DNA of 64,000 bases from an uncultured Parabacteroides sp. (GTDB lineage Bacteria > Bacteroidota > Bacteroidia > Bacteroidales > Tannerellaceae), in contig CAKVBA010000008.1 in NCBI GenBank assembly GCA_934725305.1, forward strand, positions 1 through 64,000, read 5' to 3'. The notes under the pieces are model-generated. The model did no database searches, was not told the DNA's origin, and worked only from the letters and a program-made list of their open reading frames with translations. Numbering within the stretch: the first letter of the stretch is position 1; each line of letters opens with the position of its first letter. The translations under genes were made by a program, and so were the position numbers. Shown here piece by piece: positions 43,694 to 54,574 of the stretch.

Positions 43694-43701
43694 CAAAGGT
43701 A
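43694..43701 (-). promoter_or_regulatory. -7 box of the M13 peptidase gene
   Basis: Minus-strand TACCTTTG 33 bp before the chosen start codon, which supports that start. Confidence 0.5.
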
Positions 43702-43803
43702 ATATTTTTAACCGAACAAATGGAATCTGCCCTAAAATTATTAGTTGACCTACACAATAGAAACTGTATCCACATTCATTGCCAAAACTTCCGGAATATT
43801 CTT

Positions 43804-43811
43804 TATCTTTG
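43804..43811 (+). promoter_or_regulatory. -7 box of the nucleotidyltransferase gene
   Basis: TATCTTTG, with TTG 22 bp upstream (43779-43781). It lies inside the long version of the frame, supporting the ATG at 43875. Confidence 0.5.
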
Positions 43812-43874
43812 CAAGACAATTATAAAACATGCACTTGTGGCATATTTAAACTAAGAACACTCAAATTAAATAGT

Positions 43875-44777
43875 ATGAAACCTACTTTATTTGTATTGGC
43901 TGCTGGAATGGGTAGCCGTTATGGTGGATTGAAACAGCTGGACGGTCTGGGTCCCAATGGTGAAACAATCATGGATTATTCTATTTTTGATGCTATTCGT
44001 GGTGGATTTGGTAAGCTGGTATTCGTTATCCGTAAATCATTTGAAGAGGATTTCCGCAAGAAAATCATTTCAAAATACGAGAATCACATTCCTGTTGAAT
44101 TGGTATTCCAGGATTTGAACGACCTGCCCGAAGGCTTTACTTGCCCTGAAGGACGTGAAAAACCATGGGGAACAAACCATGCTGTATTGATGGGTAAGAA
44201 GGTTATCAATGAACCGTTTGCTGTTATCAATGCCGACGATTTCTATGGCAGAGACAGTTTTGCCGTTTTGGGCAAACAGTTGGCCGCAATGGAAGGTAAG
44301 AAAAACGACTACTGCATGGTGGGTTATCGCGTGGGTAACACATTGAGCGAAAGTGGTTCTGTTGCACGTGGCGTATGCGAGACAAACGCTGAAGGCTATC
44401 TGACAGGCGTTGTAGAACGCACAGCTATCGAACGTATCGATGGCGAAATCCAGTTTATGGACGAAAATGGCCAGAAGGTTGTTTTGGAAGAAAACACTCC
44501 GGTTTCTATGAATATGTGGGGCTTCACTCCCGACTATTTTGAACACTCTGAGGCTTCTTTCATCGCATTCTTGAAGGAAAACATCAGCAAGCCGAAGAGC
44601 GAATTCTTCATCCCGCTGACTGTAAACGAACTGATTACAAGCCACACTGCTACTGTAAAGGTTCTCGACACTACTTCTAAATGGTTTGGTGTGACTTATG
44701 CTGCCGACCGCCAGAGCGTGGTTGATAAGATCCAGGCTTTGGTTGATGCTGGTGAGTATCCTGCAAAGTTGTTCTAA
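43875..44777 (+). CDS. NDP-sugar nucleotidyltransferase-like protein
   Basis: This 300-residue GT-A-fold nucleotidyltransferase has 'LFVLAAGMGSRYGGLKQLDGLGPNGE', the nucleotide-binding Gly-rich loop. 'PWGTNHAVLMG' and 'AVINADDFYG' contain the metal-binding Asp. The fold is that of sugar-phosphate nucleotidyltransferases; substrate unknown. The start at 43875 (MKPTLFV) is taken because the promoter falls within the longer frame. It converges on the MBL gene across a hairpin. Confidence 0.85.
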   Translation: MKPTLFVLAAGMGSRYGGLKQLDGLGPNGETIMDYSIFDAIRGGFGKLVFVIRKSFEEDFRKKIISKYENHIPVELVFQDLNDLPEGFTCPEGREKPWGTNHAVLMGKKVINEPFAVINADDFYGRDSFAVLGKQLAAMEGKKNDYCMVGYRVGNTLSESGSVARGVCETNAEGYLTGVVERTAIERIDGEIQFMDENGQKVVLEENTPVSMNMWGFTPDYFEHSEASFIAFLKENISKPKSEFFIPLTVNELITSHTATVKVLDTTSKWFGVTYAADRQSVVDKIQALVDAGEYPAKLF

Positions 44778-44788
44778 CTAAATAAACC

Positions 44789-44841
44789 GGTGCGCCATAA
44801 TTGTAAACGGCCGCGTTGCTTTTTACTAATTATGACGCACC
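44789..44841. terminator. Bidirectional hairpin between convergent genes ('ATAATTGYAAACT' repeat, copy 4)
   Basis: GGTGCG(c)CATAATT (44789-44802) pairs with AATTATG(a)CGCACC (44828-44841). It is the best-preserved hairpin of its family and lies between two convergent stops. Confidence 0.75.
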
Positions 44842-44881
44842 TTTCAAGGTTTCATTAAGAACAGTTATTTTTAACCCTGCC

Positions 44882-45727
44882 TTATTCTATTTCTATCCGT
44901 TCCAAATCCTCCGGAACATAAACAATGCCCTCATAGATAGAACGTGCCTCTTCGGTGTAACGACTCTTTCGCGTGGCGATGGTCTTGTCTTCGGTATGAT
45001 AGAGTACCAGATTCTTCACGCCTAAAGATTGAGCCAGGCGACCGGCATCCAACACGGTGCTGTGATGTTTCTCATAGGGAGAGAAGCGGTCACGGTCGGC
45101 ATAGAGACAGAAGGCTTCAGACAACAACCAGTCGCACGGCACAACATAGGACTGACAACAGTCATTATAAGGTTCGTCGCCCAGACAAACCATCACCTGA
45201 CCATTGGGCAGCTCGGCACGGAATCCATATTGTCTCATCTTGGTCGAATGAATATCAAAGAAGGTAAACTTAATTCCTATCGCTTCGGCCTGTGTGCCAT
45301 CTTCAACCGACACAAACACCATCTGCTTATCAATCCACTGATTTAACTTCTTCGTCAGCATCAGACGGCAAAACATGCGGATCATCTCTTCCAGCTCGGC
45401 ATGACAATAGATGGTGAATGGTCCTTCATACTGTCCTTTGTCCATCATAGAAGCCACTTTGCGTACAACCCAAATCACGCCCAAAAGATGGTCGGTGTGA
45501 CCATGCGTCACAAACATCTGCCGGATAGCAGCAAACGGAATCTTTGCCTTTTCAAGTTGCGACAATATGCCATTGCCGCCACCCGCATCAACCAGAAAAT
45601 AGTCCTCGCCATTGCGAAGGGCAAAACAGGTATTATAACACTTTGTCACCATGGCATTCCCGGTGCCTAACATTATCAATTCTAAATTGTTGCTATTACA
45701 CATAAACATCGTCATTAAGATTAACAC
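44882..45727 (-). CDS. MBL-fold metallo-hydrolase (RNase Z-like)
   Basis: This protein has up to 281 residues. 'MLGTGNAMVTKCYNTCF' is the RNase Z-type opening, 'FVTHGHTDHLLGV' supplies the metal-binding HxHxDH, 'CLGDEP' and 'LVLYHTED' the later ligands. It may process RNA or act on a small molecule; tRNA 3' processing by RNase Z is suggested only by the fold. The N-terminal Met cluster (MLILMTMFM) leaves the exact start open. Confidence 0.8.
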   Translation of the reverse strand: MLILMTMFMCNSNNLELIMLGTGNAMVTKCYNTCFALRNGEDYFLVDAGGGNGILSQLEKAKIPFAAIRQMFVTHGHTDHLLGVIWVVRKVASMMDKGQYEGPFTIYCHAELEEMIRMFCRLMLTKKLNQWIDKQMVFVSVEDGTQAEAIGIKFTFFDIHSTKMRQYGFRAELPNGQVMVCLGDEPYNDCCQSYVVPCDWLLSEAFCLYADRDRFSPYEKHHSTVLDAGRLAQSLGVKNLVLYHTEDKTIATRKSRYTEEARSIYEGIVYVPEDLERIEIE

Positions 45728-45808
45728 TTTCTGCGTTACGACGGCGAAAATAAAGGTATTATTCCGAATTTCCTACAACCAAACGAAGCTTAATTCATTT
45801 TTAGTCCT

Positions 45809-45816
45809 TACTTTTG
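45809..45816 (+). promoter_or_regulatory. -7 box of cysK
   Basis: TACTTTTG about 107 bp upstream of the cysK start; the leader contains no feature I recognise. Confidence 0.45.
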
Positions 45817-45922
45817 AGAAGTCATAGAGGCTGCGTTGAAAGGGTTGTTTGGATGCAGTTTCTTCACGGTGCATCGGAACGAGTAAAAACGCGCCGTCTT
45901 CTCTATAACAAACTTAACGAAT

Positions 45923-46861
45923 ATGACAAAGATAGCGAAACAACTGACCGACCTAATCGGTAACACTCCGCTGATGGAATTCAGCAGATTTAATGCGAGT
46001 AAAAAGATTGAAGCTTCCTTGATAGGAAAACTGGAGTATTTCAACCCGGCAAGCAGCGTTAAAGACCGCGTGGCGATGGCAATGATTGAAGATGCAGAAC
46101 AAAAAGGATTGTTGAAACCCGGAGCCACCATCATTGAACCGACCAGTGGCAACACGGGCGTGGGACTTGCCTTGGTATCGACCGTCAAAGGTTATCATCT
46201 GATTTTGACCATGCCCGAAACCATGAGTCTGGAACGCCGTAGCCTGCTGAAGGCGTTAGGTGCCGAACTGGTTCTGACCGAAGGAAGCAGAGGAATGGAA
46301 GGTGCTATTGCAAAGGCCGAAGAACTGCACGACAATACTCCGGGCTCAATCATCTTACAGCAATTTGAAAACCAGGCCAATCCGGCCATTCATGTACGCA
46401 CCACGGCAGAAGAGATTTGGAGAGACACCGATGGAAAGGTGGATATCTTCGTTGCCGGTGTGGGCACAGGCGGAACCATCAGTGGTGTAGGTGAAGGATT
46501 GAAGCGTCATAATCCTCATATCCGCATCATTGCCGTTGAGCCAAGCGACTCGGCCGTCTTGTCGGGAGGCAAAGCGGGCCCGCATAAGCTGCAAGGTATC
46601 GGTGCCGGATTTATACCCAAGACCTATCATCCCGAATTTATCGACGCCGTGATTCCGGTCGGCAACGATGATGCTATACACACCAGCCGAGAACTGGCTC
46701 AGACCGAAGGTCTATTGGTTGGCATCTCTTCGGGCGCTGCTGTTTTTGCCGCCCTGCAATTGGCCCGACAGCCGGAAAACAGAGGAAAGATGATTGTGGT
46801 GCTTCTGCCCGATACTGGCGAACGCTATCTTTCTACTGAGCTATATGCGTTTGAAGAATAG
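45923..46861 (+). CDS. cysK: Cysteine synthase A (O-acetylserine sulfhydrylase)
   Basis: This fold-type II PLP enzyme makes cysteine from O-acetylserine and sulfide. The 312-residue protein has '[11 protein letters not shown]' with the PLP lysine, '[11 protein letters not shown]' for substrate carboxylate binding, '[13 protein letters not shown]' for the PLP phosphate, and '[11 protein letters not shown]'. It ends just before a bidirectional terminator shared with rho. Confidence 0.95.
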   Translation: MTKIAKQLTDLIGNTPLMEFSRFNASKKIEASLIGKLEYFNPASSVKDRVAMAMIEDAEQKGLLKPGATIIEPTSGNTGVGLALVSTVKGYHLILTMPETMSLERRSLLKALGAELVLTEGSRGMEGAIAKAEELHDNTPGSIILQQFENQANPAIHVRTTAEEIWRDTDGKVDIFVAGVGTGGTISGVGEGLKRHNPHIRIIAVEPSDSAVLSGGKAGPHKLQGIGAGFIPKTYHPEFIDAVIPVGNDDAIHTSRELAQTEGLLVGISSGAAVFAALQLARQPENRGKMIVVLLPDTGERYLSTELYAFEE

Positions 46862-46876
46862 ACGGTTTATCATAAA

Positions 46877-46914
46877 AGGGGCTGCATCAAAACATCCATT
46901 CTGACACAGCCCCT
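46877..46914. terminator. Bidirectional terminator between cysK and rho
   Basis: AGGGGCTG and CAGCCCCT arms with further TCA/TGA pairing inside and a T-run; a member of the repeated terminator family. Confidence 0.82.
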
Positions 46915-46943
46915 CTTTTAGGTAATATATAGCGACTTAGCTA

Positions 46944-48929
46944 TTAGCCATTCATTGAAGCCAGAAACTCCATATTGTCTATGGTCTGCTCCATCTGTTT
47001 CTTCACAAACTCCATCGCTTCGATTGAATTCATATCCGACAGATACTTACGAAGAATCCACATACGGTTCAATGTGCTGTCATCCTGCAACAGGTCGTCG
47101 CGACGAGTGCTCGAAGCAGTAATATCAACAGCCGGATAGATACGCTTGTTAGACAACTTACGGTCGAGTTGCAACTCCATGTTACCCGTACCTTTAAACT
47201 CTTCGAAGATCACATCATCCATCTTAGAGCCTGTTTCTGTCAAGGCAGTTGCCAATATTGTCAAGCTACCGCCATTCTCGATATTACGGGCAGCACCAAA
47301 GAAGCGTTTAGGTTTCTGCAACGCATTGGCATCCACACCACCGGAAAGCACCTTACCAGAAGCAGGCTGAACGGTATTGTAAGCACGAGCCAGACGAGTG
47401 ATAGAGTCGAGCAAGATTACGACATCATGGCCACACTCAACCATTCGCTTCGCCTTGTTCAGCACAATCTCGGCAATCTTCACGTGACGTTCTGCCGGTT
47501 CGTCAAAGGTAGAGGCAATCACCTCGGCATCAACACTACGTGCCATATCTGTTACCTCTTCAGGACGTTCGTCGATCAGCAGAATAATCATATATACTTC
47601 CGGATGGTTTGCAGCAATCGCATTGGCAATATCCTTCAACAACACAGTCTTACCGGTCTTAGGAGGAGCCACAATCAAACCACGCTGACCTTTACCGATC
47701 GGTGAGAACAGATCGACCACGCGAACGGCAATATTGTCATACACCTTGGGCGAACGACGAGCTGTCAACATGAACTTCTCATCCGGAAACAAAGGTGTCA
47801 GATGATCAAAAGGAACGCGGTCGCGCACCTCTTCCGGTGTACGTCCGTTAATCTTATCAACCTTAACTAATGGGAAGTATTTTTCTCCTTCTTTCGGAGG
47901 ACGGATTGCTCCTTCTACCACATCACCGGTCTTCAAGCCAAACAACTTAATCTGAGACTGAGAGACATAGATATCATCCGGAGAAGTCAAATAGTTATAA
48001 TCAGAAGAACGCAAGAAACCATAGCCATCAGACATCATTTCAAGCACACCTGTACCAATCAGGATGCCATCAAACTCATATTGTTTTTCAGGCTGCGGCT
48101 GATTGTTATTGCTGTTGTTGTTTCGTTGATTATTGTTATTGTTATTTTGGCGGTTATTCTGACGTTGCTGGTTAGTATTCTGCTGAGGAGCCTGCTCATT
48201 TTGAGCTTTATTGTTGTTTTCAGATTTAGAAGATGAAGCAAACGGAAAAATCTGATCGAGCACTGAATTGGCATCCGGATGTCTAAAGACAATTCTTTTA
48301 TGTTCTTCCTCGACAGCCGGCTCTTCCGGTACAACAGATTCTTCTGACATCGCAGGCACCTCTATAGGTTCTTCCAGTTTCATATCATCGCTTCCTACTT
48401 CAATGTCTGCAATAACCGGAGGCAACAACGGTTTGTCTATCTCTTTCAGATCGACATCCTGATCCATCATATCAGCAGAGTTTGTCATATCGGGCTGATC
48501 AACAACCATCTCTCGCGCCTTTGTTTTTTCTTTTACCACTGAGGCTTCTACATTCTTTTCCTTTTTATCTGCACGAGTTCTTTTCTTGCGCTCTGCCGGT
48601 TCTTTCTTTACAGGAGCCATTGTTGGAGCATCAACAGCCTCAACAGGAGCAGCCTCCGACTCATTCTCAGCAGCTTTAGCTTCCGCAGCCTTTGCCGCTT
48701 TCGAAGGACGACCTCTTTTCTTTCCTTGCTGATTAGTCTTCTGGGCCTCTTTTCCCTTCTGCTTCTCTGCCTGAATACCTGCATAAGAAATGGCCTGTTC
48801 GTCTAAGATCCGATAAACCAACTCCTCTTTCTTCAGACTATCGGCTTTCTTTATGCCCAATTCTTCCGCAATATTCTGCAAATCAGGAAGTTCTTTTTCG
48901 TTTAATTCTATTATATTATATTTTTGCAT
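46944..48929 (-). CDS. rho: Transcription termination factor Rho with long N-terminal insert
   Basis: This RNA-dependent ATPase hexamer ends transcription. From the ATG at 48929 ([14 protein letters not shown]) it has about 661 residues, against about 420 in E. coli. The N-terminal Rho-N helix region is followed by a charged Lys/Glu/Ala/Pro segment and an Asn/Gln-rich tract, then the RNA-binding cold-shock-like domain ('[14 protein letters not shown]'), Walker A 'VAPPKTGKT' and '[14 protein letters not shown]'. The insert is known in gut Bacteroides and has been linked to condensate formation. A likely -7 box is at 49104-49097, giving an approximately 160-nt leader. The frame opens at 48962 with an earlier ATG. 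Confidence 0.95.
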   Translation of the reverse strand: MQKYNIIELNEKELPDLQNIAEELGIKKADSLKKEELVYRILDEQAISYAGIQAEKQKGKEAQKTNQQGKKRGRPSKAAKAAEAKAAENESEAAPVEAVDAPTMAPVKKEPAERKKRTRADKKEKNVEASVVKEKTKAREMVVDQPDMTNSADMMDQDVDLKEIDKPLLPPVIADIEVGSDDMKLEEPIEVPAMSEESVVPEEPAVEEEHKRIVFRHPDANSVLDQIFPFASSSKSENNNKAQNEQAPQQNTNQQRQNNRQNNNNNNQRNNNSNNNQPQPEKQYEFDGILIGTGVLEMMSDGYGFLRSSDYNYLTSPDDIYVSQSQIKLFGLKTGDVVEGAIRPPKEGEKYFPLVKVDKINGRTPEEVRDRVPFDHLTPLFPDEKFMLTARRSPKVYDNIAVRVVDLFSPIGKGQRGLIVAPPKTGKTVLLKDIANAIAANHPEVYMIILLIDERPEEVTDMARSVDAEVIASTFDEPAERHVKIAEIVLNKAKRMVECGHDVVILLDSITRLARAYNTVQPASGKVLSGGVDANALQKPKRFFGAARNIENGGSLTILATALTETGSKMDDVIFEEFKGTGNMELQLDRKLSNKRIYPAVDITASSTRRDDLLQDDSTLNRMWILRKYLSDMNSIEAMEFVKKQMEQTIDNMEFLASMNG

Positions 48930-49096
48930 ATTGAGAAGTGAATAATAAAACACGATCTGCATTGCTATACAAGAGCATGCATAACACGATCATACTAATT
49001 TATTATCTTTATAATTAATGTATTGTTTAATTCTTGTAATACCAGAATGTTCAGCTAATATGAACTATTAGTAACACGTCTGAGGAGATATCTTTG

Positions 49097-49104
49097 CAAA
49101 TGTA
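49097..49104 (-). promoter_or_regulatory. -7 box of rho
   Basis: Minus-strand TACATTTG fits TAnnTTTG and implies a long leader, compatible with Rho autoregulation. Confidence 0.4.
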
Positions 49105-49125
49105 ATAAGATTTTTACATATCTAC

Positions 49126-50454
49126 TTATATTTGCTGAGAAAATTTCAACATCAATATATTTTGGGAATCTGAGGTAATGCAGAAGCGATTATCGGACCG
49201 CTGACCGACAATCCATACTATATCATCACCGCTACACAGAATCCAAGTTTGCTCTTTCTGAAACCGATTCAACTTCTGATCTGTAAAATAATCACTGACC
49301 TTTTTGCGTCCCTTCATTCCAAATGGAATAAACCAATCGCCCTCTTTCCATCTTCGCAAGATCAAAGGAAACGAAACTTTATCGGCATCCAAATAGGCGA
49401 TTGAACGATCTTTCTCAAACTGGAACTGTTTAGTTAAAACAGTTTTGTGCCAAGAAAGTTCAATGGGATAATGACAAACTCCTTCCTCTTCTTCCAGCTG
49501 AAAACAATCGGGCATTTCCTCTTGCTGACGGGCGGCCAACATCAGATATTCCCGATCTTTCACCAAGCGGTATTCTTTGGCATAAAAGATCTTACCGGAT
49601 TCTCCCGTAAGAGAATGAAACAGATCGTCTGACACCAAACGGGTAAAACCAAATGGCTTTAAAAGTTCATATAAGATGGCTTCGGGAGATGGAAACTTCA
49701 TCAATGCGGCAATGGAGAGACAACAATCCGACACCATCACCTCTTGACGGGCTTTCTCTATTGTAGCCTGATAAATAGCCTCTGCGGCTGACAGATGTTC
49801 TGCTGAGCGGGCTATGGACTGACGCACCGAGGGATTGATCTCTTCGAGCAGAGGCAACACACGCAAACGGATAAAATTACGTGTATAAACATCTGACAGA
49901 TTGGTGCTATCTGTTACATTAGCATATTGATGGGCAGATAGCCAGGCGGTAATATCCTGACGGCTGACGGGCAATAAAGGACGCACCACATAACCATTCT
50001 TCGGACGAATGCCAACCATGCCTCGTATGCCAGTGCCTCGAACCAGATTCATCAGTAAAGTCTCAACACTGTCATCGCGATGATGAGCCACGGCAATGGC
50101 TTGTGCCTTCAATTGCTGACGCATCTGCTCAAACCAACCGTAACGAAGCTCACGGGCTGCCATCTCAATCGAGAGATGATGATCTGCCGCATACTTCTCC
50201 GTGTCAAAATCAATCTTATAAAAAGGGATCCGAAGAGTCTGGGTGGCAAACTCTTCTGCAAAACGTTCATCGCGATGCGACTCTTCGCCTCTCAAATGAA
50301 AATTACAATGCAGAGCGATGCAATCATATCCCAAACGAACCAATATGGCCAACAAGGCAACAGAATCGGCTCCTCCACTCAACCCGACCACAACCGGACG
50401 ACCTTCACACAACAATTGATGTCTATGAATATATGTACGAATCTGGTTTATCAT
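49126..50454 (-). CDS. tilS: tRNA(Ile)-lysidine synthase
   Basis: This enzyme converts the wobble cytidine of tRNA-Ile(CAU) to lysidine using ATP and lysine. The 442-residue protein has the PP-loop 'GLSGGADSVALL', then 'HCNFHLRGEESHRDERF' and 'VAHHRDDSVETLLMNLVRGTGIRG', with the substrate-binding C-terminal domains ('GRKKVSDYFTDQKL') intact. It is followed leftward by rho but has a 164-bp gap. Confidence 0.94.
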   Translation of the reverse strand: MINQIRTYIHRHQLLCEGRPVVVGLSGGADSVALLAILVRLGYDCIALHCNFHLRGEESHRDERFAEEFATQTLRIPFYKIDFDTEKYAADHHLSIEMAARELRYGWFEQMRQQLKAQAIAVAHHRDDSVETLLMNLVRGTGIRGMVGIRPKNGYVVRPLLPVSRQDITAWLSAHQYANVTDSTNLSDVYTRNFIRLRVLPLLEEINPSVRQSIARSAEHLSAAEAIYQATIEKARQEVMVSDCCLSIAALMKFPSPEAILYELLKPFGFTRLVSDDLFHSLTGESGKIFYAKEYRLVKDREYLMLAARQQEEMPDCFQLEEEEGVCHYPIELSWHKTVLTKQFQFEKDRSIAYLDADKVSFPLILRRWKEGDWFIPFGMKGRKKVSDYFTDQKLNRFQKEQTWILCSGDDIVWIVGQRSDNRFCITSDSQNILMLKFSQQI

Positions 50455-50483
50455 CTTCTATTTATCGCTCCATTAAGAAACAA

Positions 50484-50519
50484 GAGGCTGTGTCAAAATA
50501 GTCGTTTTGATACAGCCTC
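50484..50519 (-). terminator. Terminator between the zinc-ribbon gene and tilS
   Basis: GAGGCTGTGTCAAAA and TTTTGATACAGCCTC arms; a member of the repeated terminator family, downstream of the nif3-like/zinc-ribbon pair. Confidence 0.78.
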
Positions 50520-50615
50520 CTAAAGTGTGTCAGAATAAGTTAGATACACCGCCCTAAAACTGGGCGGACATACTGTCCTTACTCAAGGCCTTCCACAGAC
50601 CTTTGGAATATCTTC

Positions 50616-51380
50616 TTAATCTTCTACTCCTGCAAGTTCAGGGTCAATCATGATGCGACCACAATACTCACAGACAAGAATCTTCTTACGCAACTTGATG
50701 TCCAACTGCTTCTGAGGCGGAATCTTGTTGAAACAACCACCACAAGCACCGCGCTGTACATAAACGACAGCCAAACCATTGCGTGCACCCTTGCGGATAC
50801 GCTTGAATGCTGCTAACAGACGAGGTTCAATAATACCTTCGAGCTTCTTAGCCTTCTCGCGCAATCTTTCTTCGTCCTGCTTTGTTTCTGCAATAATCTG
50901 ATCCAGCTCTTCCTTCTTCTGAACCAAGTCGGCACGGCGACCTTCCAGTCTTTCAGACAACTGAGCGATCTCTTCTTTCTTGGAAGAAATAGAAGCATTG
51001 TATTCTCTGATCTTCTTTTCAGAAAACTCGATTTCCAAACCTTGGAATTCTATCTCTTTTGACAAATTATCAAACTCACGGTTGTTACGAACATTATCCA
51101 ACTGTGATTTATATCGGTCAATCAAGGCTGTAGATTCAGCGATTTTACTCTTCTGTTCTACCACAGAAGCCTCAAAGTCTTTGATATCAGACTGATAATT
51201 CTGAAGACGTGTTTCCAGTCCTACAATCTCATCTTCCAAATCCTGAACTTCCAAAGGAAGCTCACCACGAAGTGTTTTGATTTTATCAATTTCAGTCATC
51301 ATCGTCTGAAGTTGATACAATGTAGAAAGCTTTTCCTCCACTGTATATTCCTTTTCAGCTGATTGTTTATCTGTAGCCAT
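50616..51380 (-). CDS. Coiled-coil protein with C4 zinc ribbon (DUF164/CdsZ-type)
   Basis: This 254-residue protein has a long antiparallel-type coiled coil (about residues 15-185) and a C-terminal zinc ribbon with 'CGGC' and 'CEYCGR', the zf-RING_7/DUF164 layout. Family members are linked to nucleic-acid or translation-related functions without a settled reaction. It starts 3 bp after the stop of the Nif3-like gene, a conserved pairing. Confidence 0.88.
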   Translation of the reverse strand: MATDKQSAEKEYTVEEKLSTLYQLQTMMTEIDKIKTLRGELPLEVQDLEDEIVGLETRLQNYQSDIKDFEASVVEQKSKIAESTALIDRYKSQLDNVRNNREFDNLSKEIEFQGLEIEFSEKKIREYNASISSKKEEIAQLSERLEGRRADLVQKKEELDQIIAETKQDEERLREKAKKLEGIIEPRLLAAFKRIRKGARNGLAVVYVQRGACGGCFNKIPPQKQLDIKLRKKILVCEYCGRIMIDPELAGVED

Positions 51381-51383
51381 TCT

Positions 51384-52481
51384 TTATAAATATTTTACTG
51401 GGTTTGAATTAACATTCGAAAAATGTACGGCAAAGGTAGGGAATTTTTTCGATATTATGTTATAAAAGATCTCTTTTGTACAGACTTCAGACTCATAATG
51501 TCCAATCACTGCCAACAGAATACGGTCTTCTACATCATAAAAGTCGTTGTATTTTGCTTCGCCTGTAATGAAAACATCTGCACCGTATGAAATGGCATCC
51601 TTTATCAGAAAAGCACCGCTGCCTCCACACAGAGCCACCTCGCGAATGGGGTTGCCGGTGAATACTGAATGCTTGATACACTTCACATGAAACAGCTCTT
51701 TAATGCGTTGCAAGAAGCTCAACTCGTCCTCCTCTTCGGGCAACTCACCTACAACGCCCGACCCTGCTTGTTCCCATACATTATCTAAAGGATAAAAATC
51801 ATAAGCCGGCTCTTCATAAGGATGCACCGACAGCAATGCTCGCAACACGGCCGCTTTCCGATATGAAGGCAATATCGTCTCGATACGTACCTCCTTTTCG
51901 GTATGCACGGCACCAATCTCGCCACAGAAGGGATGACAACCCTCTTTAGCTCGGAACGTGCCTTCTCCCTTCAGGTTGTAACTGCATGAGTCATAGTTGC
52001 CGATATGTCCGGCACCGGCATTGAACAAAGTGTTGCGCATCAAGTCGGCATAACCATCCGGAACAAAGGTAACCAGCTTCAGCAGAGCTCCTTTTTGAGG
52101 AGCCAAAACTCGTATATTCTGCAGACCGATCAGCTCGGCCAAACGATAATTGACTCCTCCTACTGCATTGTCAAGGTTGGTATGAGCAGCATAGACCACC
52201 AAATCGAACTTGCATGCCTTCATCAGGCAACGCTCGATATAGGTTGCTCCGGTCAGCGACTTGAAGGCACGGAAAGCCAATGGATGGTGGGATACTATCA
52301 GATTGCTTCCGGTCTCCAATGCTTCATCAATCACCTCTTCTGTCACATCCAGACACAGCAGTACTCCGGTTACTTCCTGGTTTACATCACCCACCTGCAC
52401 TCCGGCATTGTCAAATCCCTCTTGCAAAGGAAGTGGCGCATATTGCTCTATCTCTTTCAGAACATCCTTGATCCGTGCCAT
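51384..52481 (-). CDS. Nif3-like dinuclear metal-centre protein
   Basis: This 365-residue protein has the NIF3/DUF34 metal motifs 'LIVSHHPLAF' near the N-terminus and 'VIGHYESE' near the C-terminus, with the inserted YqfO/PII-like domain in the middle. These proteins form hexamers with a two-metal site; the substrate is unsettled (GTP cyclohydrolase 1 type 2 is a common label). It is coupled to the zinc-ribbon gene by a 3-bp gap and follows aspS by 31 bp. Confidence 0.9.
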   Translation of the reverse strand: MARIKDVLKEIEQYAPLPLQEGFDNAGVQVGDVNQEVTGVLLCLDVTEEVIDEALETGSNLIVSHHPLAFRAFKSLTGATYIERCLMKACKFDLVVYAAHTNLDNAVGGVNYRLAELIGLQNIRVLAPQKGALLKLVTFVPDGYADLMRNTLFNAGAGHIGNYDSCSYNLKGEGTFRAKEGCHPFCGEIGAVHTEKEVRIETILPSYRKAAVLRALLSVHPYEEPAYDFYPLDNVWEQAGSGVVGELPEEEDELSFLQRIKELFHVKCIKHSVFTGNPIREVALCGGSGAFLIKDAISYGADVFITGEAKYNDFYDVEDRILLAVIGHYESEVCTKEIFYNIISKKFPTFAVHFSNVNSNPVKYL

Positions 52482-52512
52482 ACGAAAACCCTTTTATACG
52501 AAACCTTATCTA

Positions 52513-54270
52513 TTATTTCTTTTCTTCTACCTTCAGGCACAATTCTTCCAACTGAGAGTCGTCCAAGATGCCAGGAGCATCCAACATAACGTCGCGGCCC
52601 GAATTGTTCTTCGGGAATGCGATACAGTCACGGATAGAATCCAGTCCGGCGAACAATGATACCCAACGGTCCAAACCATAAGCCAAACCACCGTGAGGAG
52701 GTGCACCATACTTAAAGGCATTCATCAAGAAGCCAAAACGCTCTTGTGCCTTTTCTTCGGTGAAGCCCAACAGCTTGAACATCTTATCCTGCAACTGGCT
52801 GTCGTGGATACGGATAGAACCACCACCCACTTCAACACCATTGATAACCATATCATACGCATTGGCACGCACAGCTCCCGGATCGCTATCCAACAGAGGA
52901 ATATCTTCCGGCTTTGGCGAAGTAAACGGATGGTGCATAGCATAGAAACGCTGATCTTCTTCGCTCCACTCAAACAATGGGAAGTCAACAACCCACAAGC
53001 AAGCGAACTGGTTCTTATCGCGCAAGCCCAACTGGCTGGCCATCTCCAAGCGCAATTCGCACAACTGCTTACGTGTCTTCATGGCATCGTCGCCCGACAA
53101 GATCAGGATCAGATCGCCCGGCTTAGCGCCGAATGCCTCTTTCATCTGCTGCAACACTTCCTGTGAATAGAACTTATCGACGCTCGATTTTACATGACCA
53201 TCGGCCTCAACACGGGCATAAACCATACCCTTTGCACCAATCTGCGGACGTTTCACAAACTCTGTCAAGGCATCCAGCTGCTTACGTGTGTAGCTTGCTG
53301 CTCCCTCGGCACAGATACCGCCAACATAGGCTGCATTATCAAATACAGAGAAACCGTGACCCTTCATAATGTCCATCAGCTCAACGAATGTCATGCCAAA
53401 ACGCAAATCGGGCTTATCACTACCATAATATTTCATGGCATCGTGCCAAGTCATGCGCGGGAACGCATCCTTAATCTCAATGCCTCTAATCTTCTTGAAC
53501 AGATGTTTGGCCATACCTTCAAACAGCGTGATTACATCTTCCTGCTCAACGAAACTCATCTCACAGTCGATCTGTGTAAACTCCGGCTGACGGTCTGCAC
53601 GCAAGTCTTCATCGCGGAAACACTTAACAATTTGGAAATAGCGGTCAAATCCTGACACCATCAACAGCTGTTTCAATGTCTGCGGAGACTGGGGCAAAGC
53701 ATAGAACTGACCCGGATTCATACGTGAAGGCACAACAAAGTCACGTGCTCCTTCCGGTGTTGAATTAACCAAAATTGGTGTTTCAACTTCCAAGAAGCCC
53801 TGTTCATCCAAATAACGGCGCACTTCAAAGGCCATACGATGACGAAGTTCCAGGTTCGCACGTACACAGTTACGGCGCAAATCCAGATAACGATACTTCA
53901 TACGAAGGTCATCACCTCCATCGGTGTCGTCTTCAATAGTGAACGGAGGAGTAACGGCAGTATTCAATACATTCAGCTCCGAAACGATCAGCTCAATCTC
54001 TCCCGTAGGCAGATTCATATTCTTGCTCGAACGCTCACTTACCTTACCTGTCACCTGAATGACATATTCGCGGCCCAACTTGTTTGCCTTGTCGCACAAT
54101 TCGGCATTCACCTCCTGATTAAAAACCAACTGAGTGATACCGTAACGGTCACGAATATCCACAAACGTCATACCACCCATCTTACGAACTTTCTGCACCC
54201 AACCGGCCAATGTTACCACCAAGCCTTCGTCTGCCAAGCGCAAATTACCACATGTTCTTGTTCTATACAT
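52513..54270 (-). CDS. aspS: Aspartyl-tRNA synthetase
   Basis: This class IIb synthetase attaches aspartate to tRNA-Asp. The 585-residue bacterial-type protein has the N-terminal OB-fold anticodon-binding domain ('[23 protein letters not shown]'), motif 2 ('[23 protein letters not shown]'), a GAD insert and motif 3 ('[15 protein letters not shown]'). It heads a leftward cluster with nif3-like and zinc-ribbon genes. A minus-strand TAACTTTG at 54351-54344 is a likely -7 box. Confidence 0.96.
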   Translation of the reverse strand: MYRTRTCGNLRLADEGLVVTLAGWVQKVRKMGGMTFVDIRDRYGITQLVFNQEVNAELCDKANKLGREYVIQVTGKVSERSSKNMNLPTGEIELIVSELNVLNTAVTPPFTIEDDTDGGDDLRMKYRYLDLRRNCVRANLELRHRMAFEVRRYLDEQGFLEVETPILVNSTPEGARDFVVPSRMNPGQFYALPQSPQTLKQLLMVSGFDRYFQIVKCFRDEDLRADRQPEFTQIDCEMSFVEQEDVITLFEGMAKHLFKKIRGIEIKDAFPRMTWHDAMKYYGSDKPDLRFGMTFVELMDIMKGHGFSVFDNAAYVGGICAEGAASYTRKQLDALTEFVKRPQIGAKGMVYARVEADGHVKSSVDKFYSQEVLQQMKEAFGAKPGDLILILSGDDAMKTRKQLCELRLEMASQLGLRDKNQFACLWVVDFPLFEWSEEDQRFYAMHHPFTSPKPEDIPLLDSDPGAVRANAYDMVINGVEVGGGSIRIHDSQLQDKMFKLLGFTEEKAQERFGFLMNAFKYGAPPHGGLAYGLDRWVSLFAGLDSIRDCIAFPKNNSGRDVMLDAPGILDDSQLEELCLKVEEKK

Positions 54271-54343
54271 CTTATATGATTTATCGTTTATTCAACTTAT
54301 CCTAATATATGTTTTATCTATTTGTGTAGAATATCTGCGAGCG

Positions 54344-54351
54344 CAAAGTTA
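54344..54351 (-). promoter_or_regulatory. -7 box of aspS
   Basis: Minus-strand TAACTTTG, 74 bp before the aspS start. Confidence 0.5.
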
Positions 54352-54574
54352 ACACTATAATCTATACGATACACCTCTTTATTCACAAATATTTCTGAAA
54401 AGGCTCATTCCGTGTATCCTCTACGACTTTAGGCTCTCTCTTCTCGACAGACGCGATCTTTGCTACTGCTTCGCCGCCATTCTGCCCTCCCATTCCTATT
54501 ATTTATAGCAGAAACCAAACAAATCATACATTATATATCTTACCAAATTATTACCTTTACTCGTCGGCGAAATT

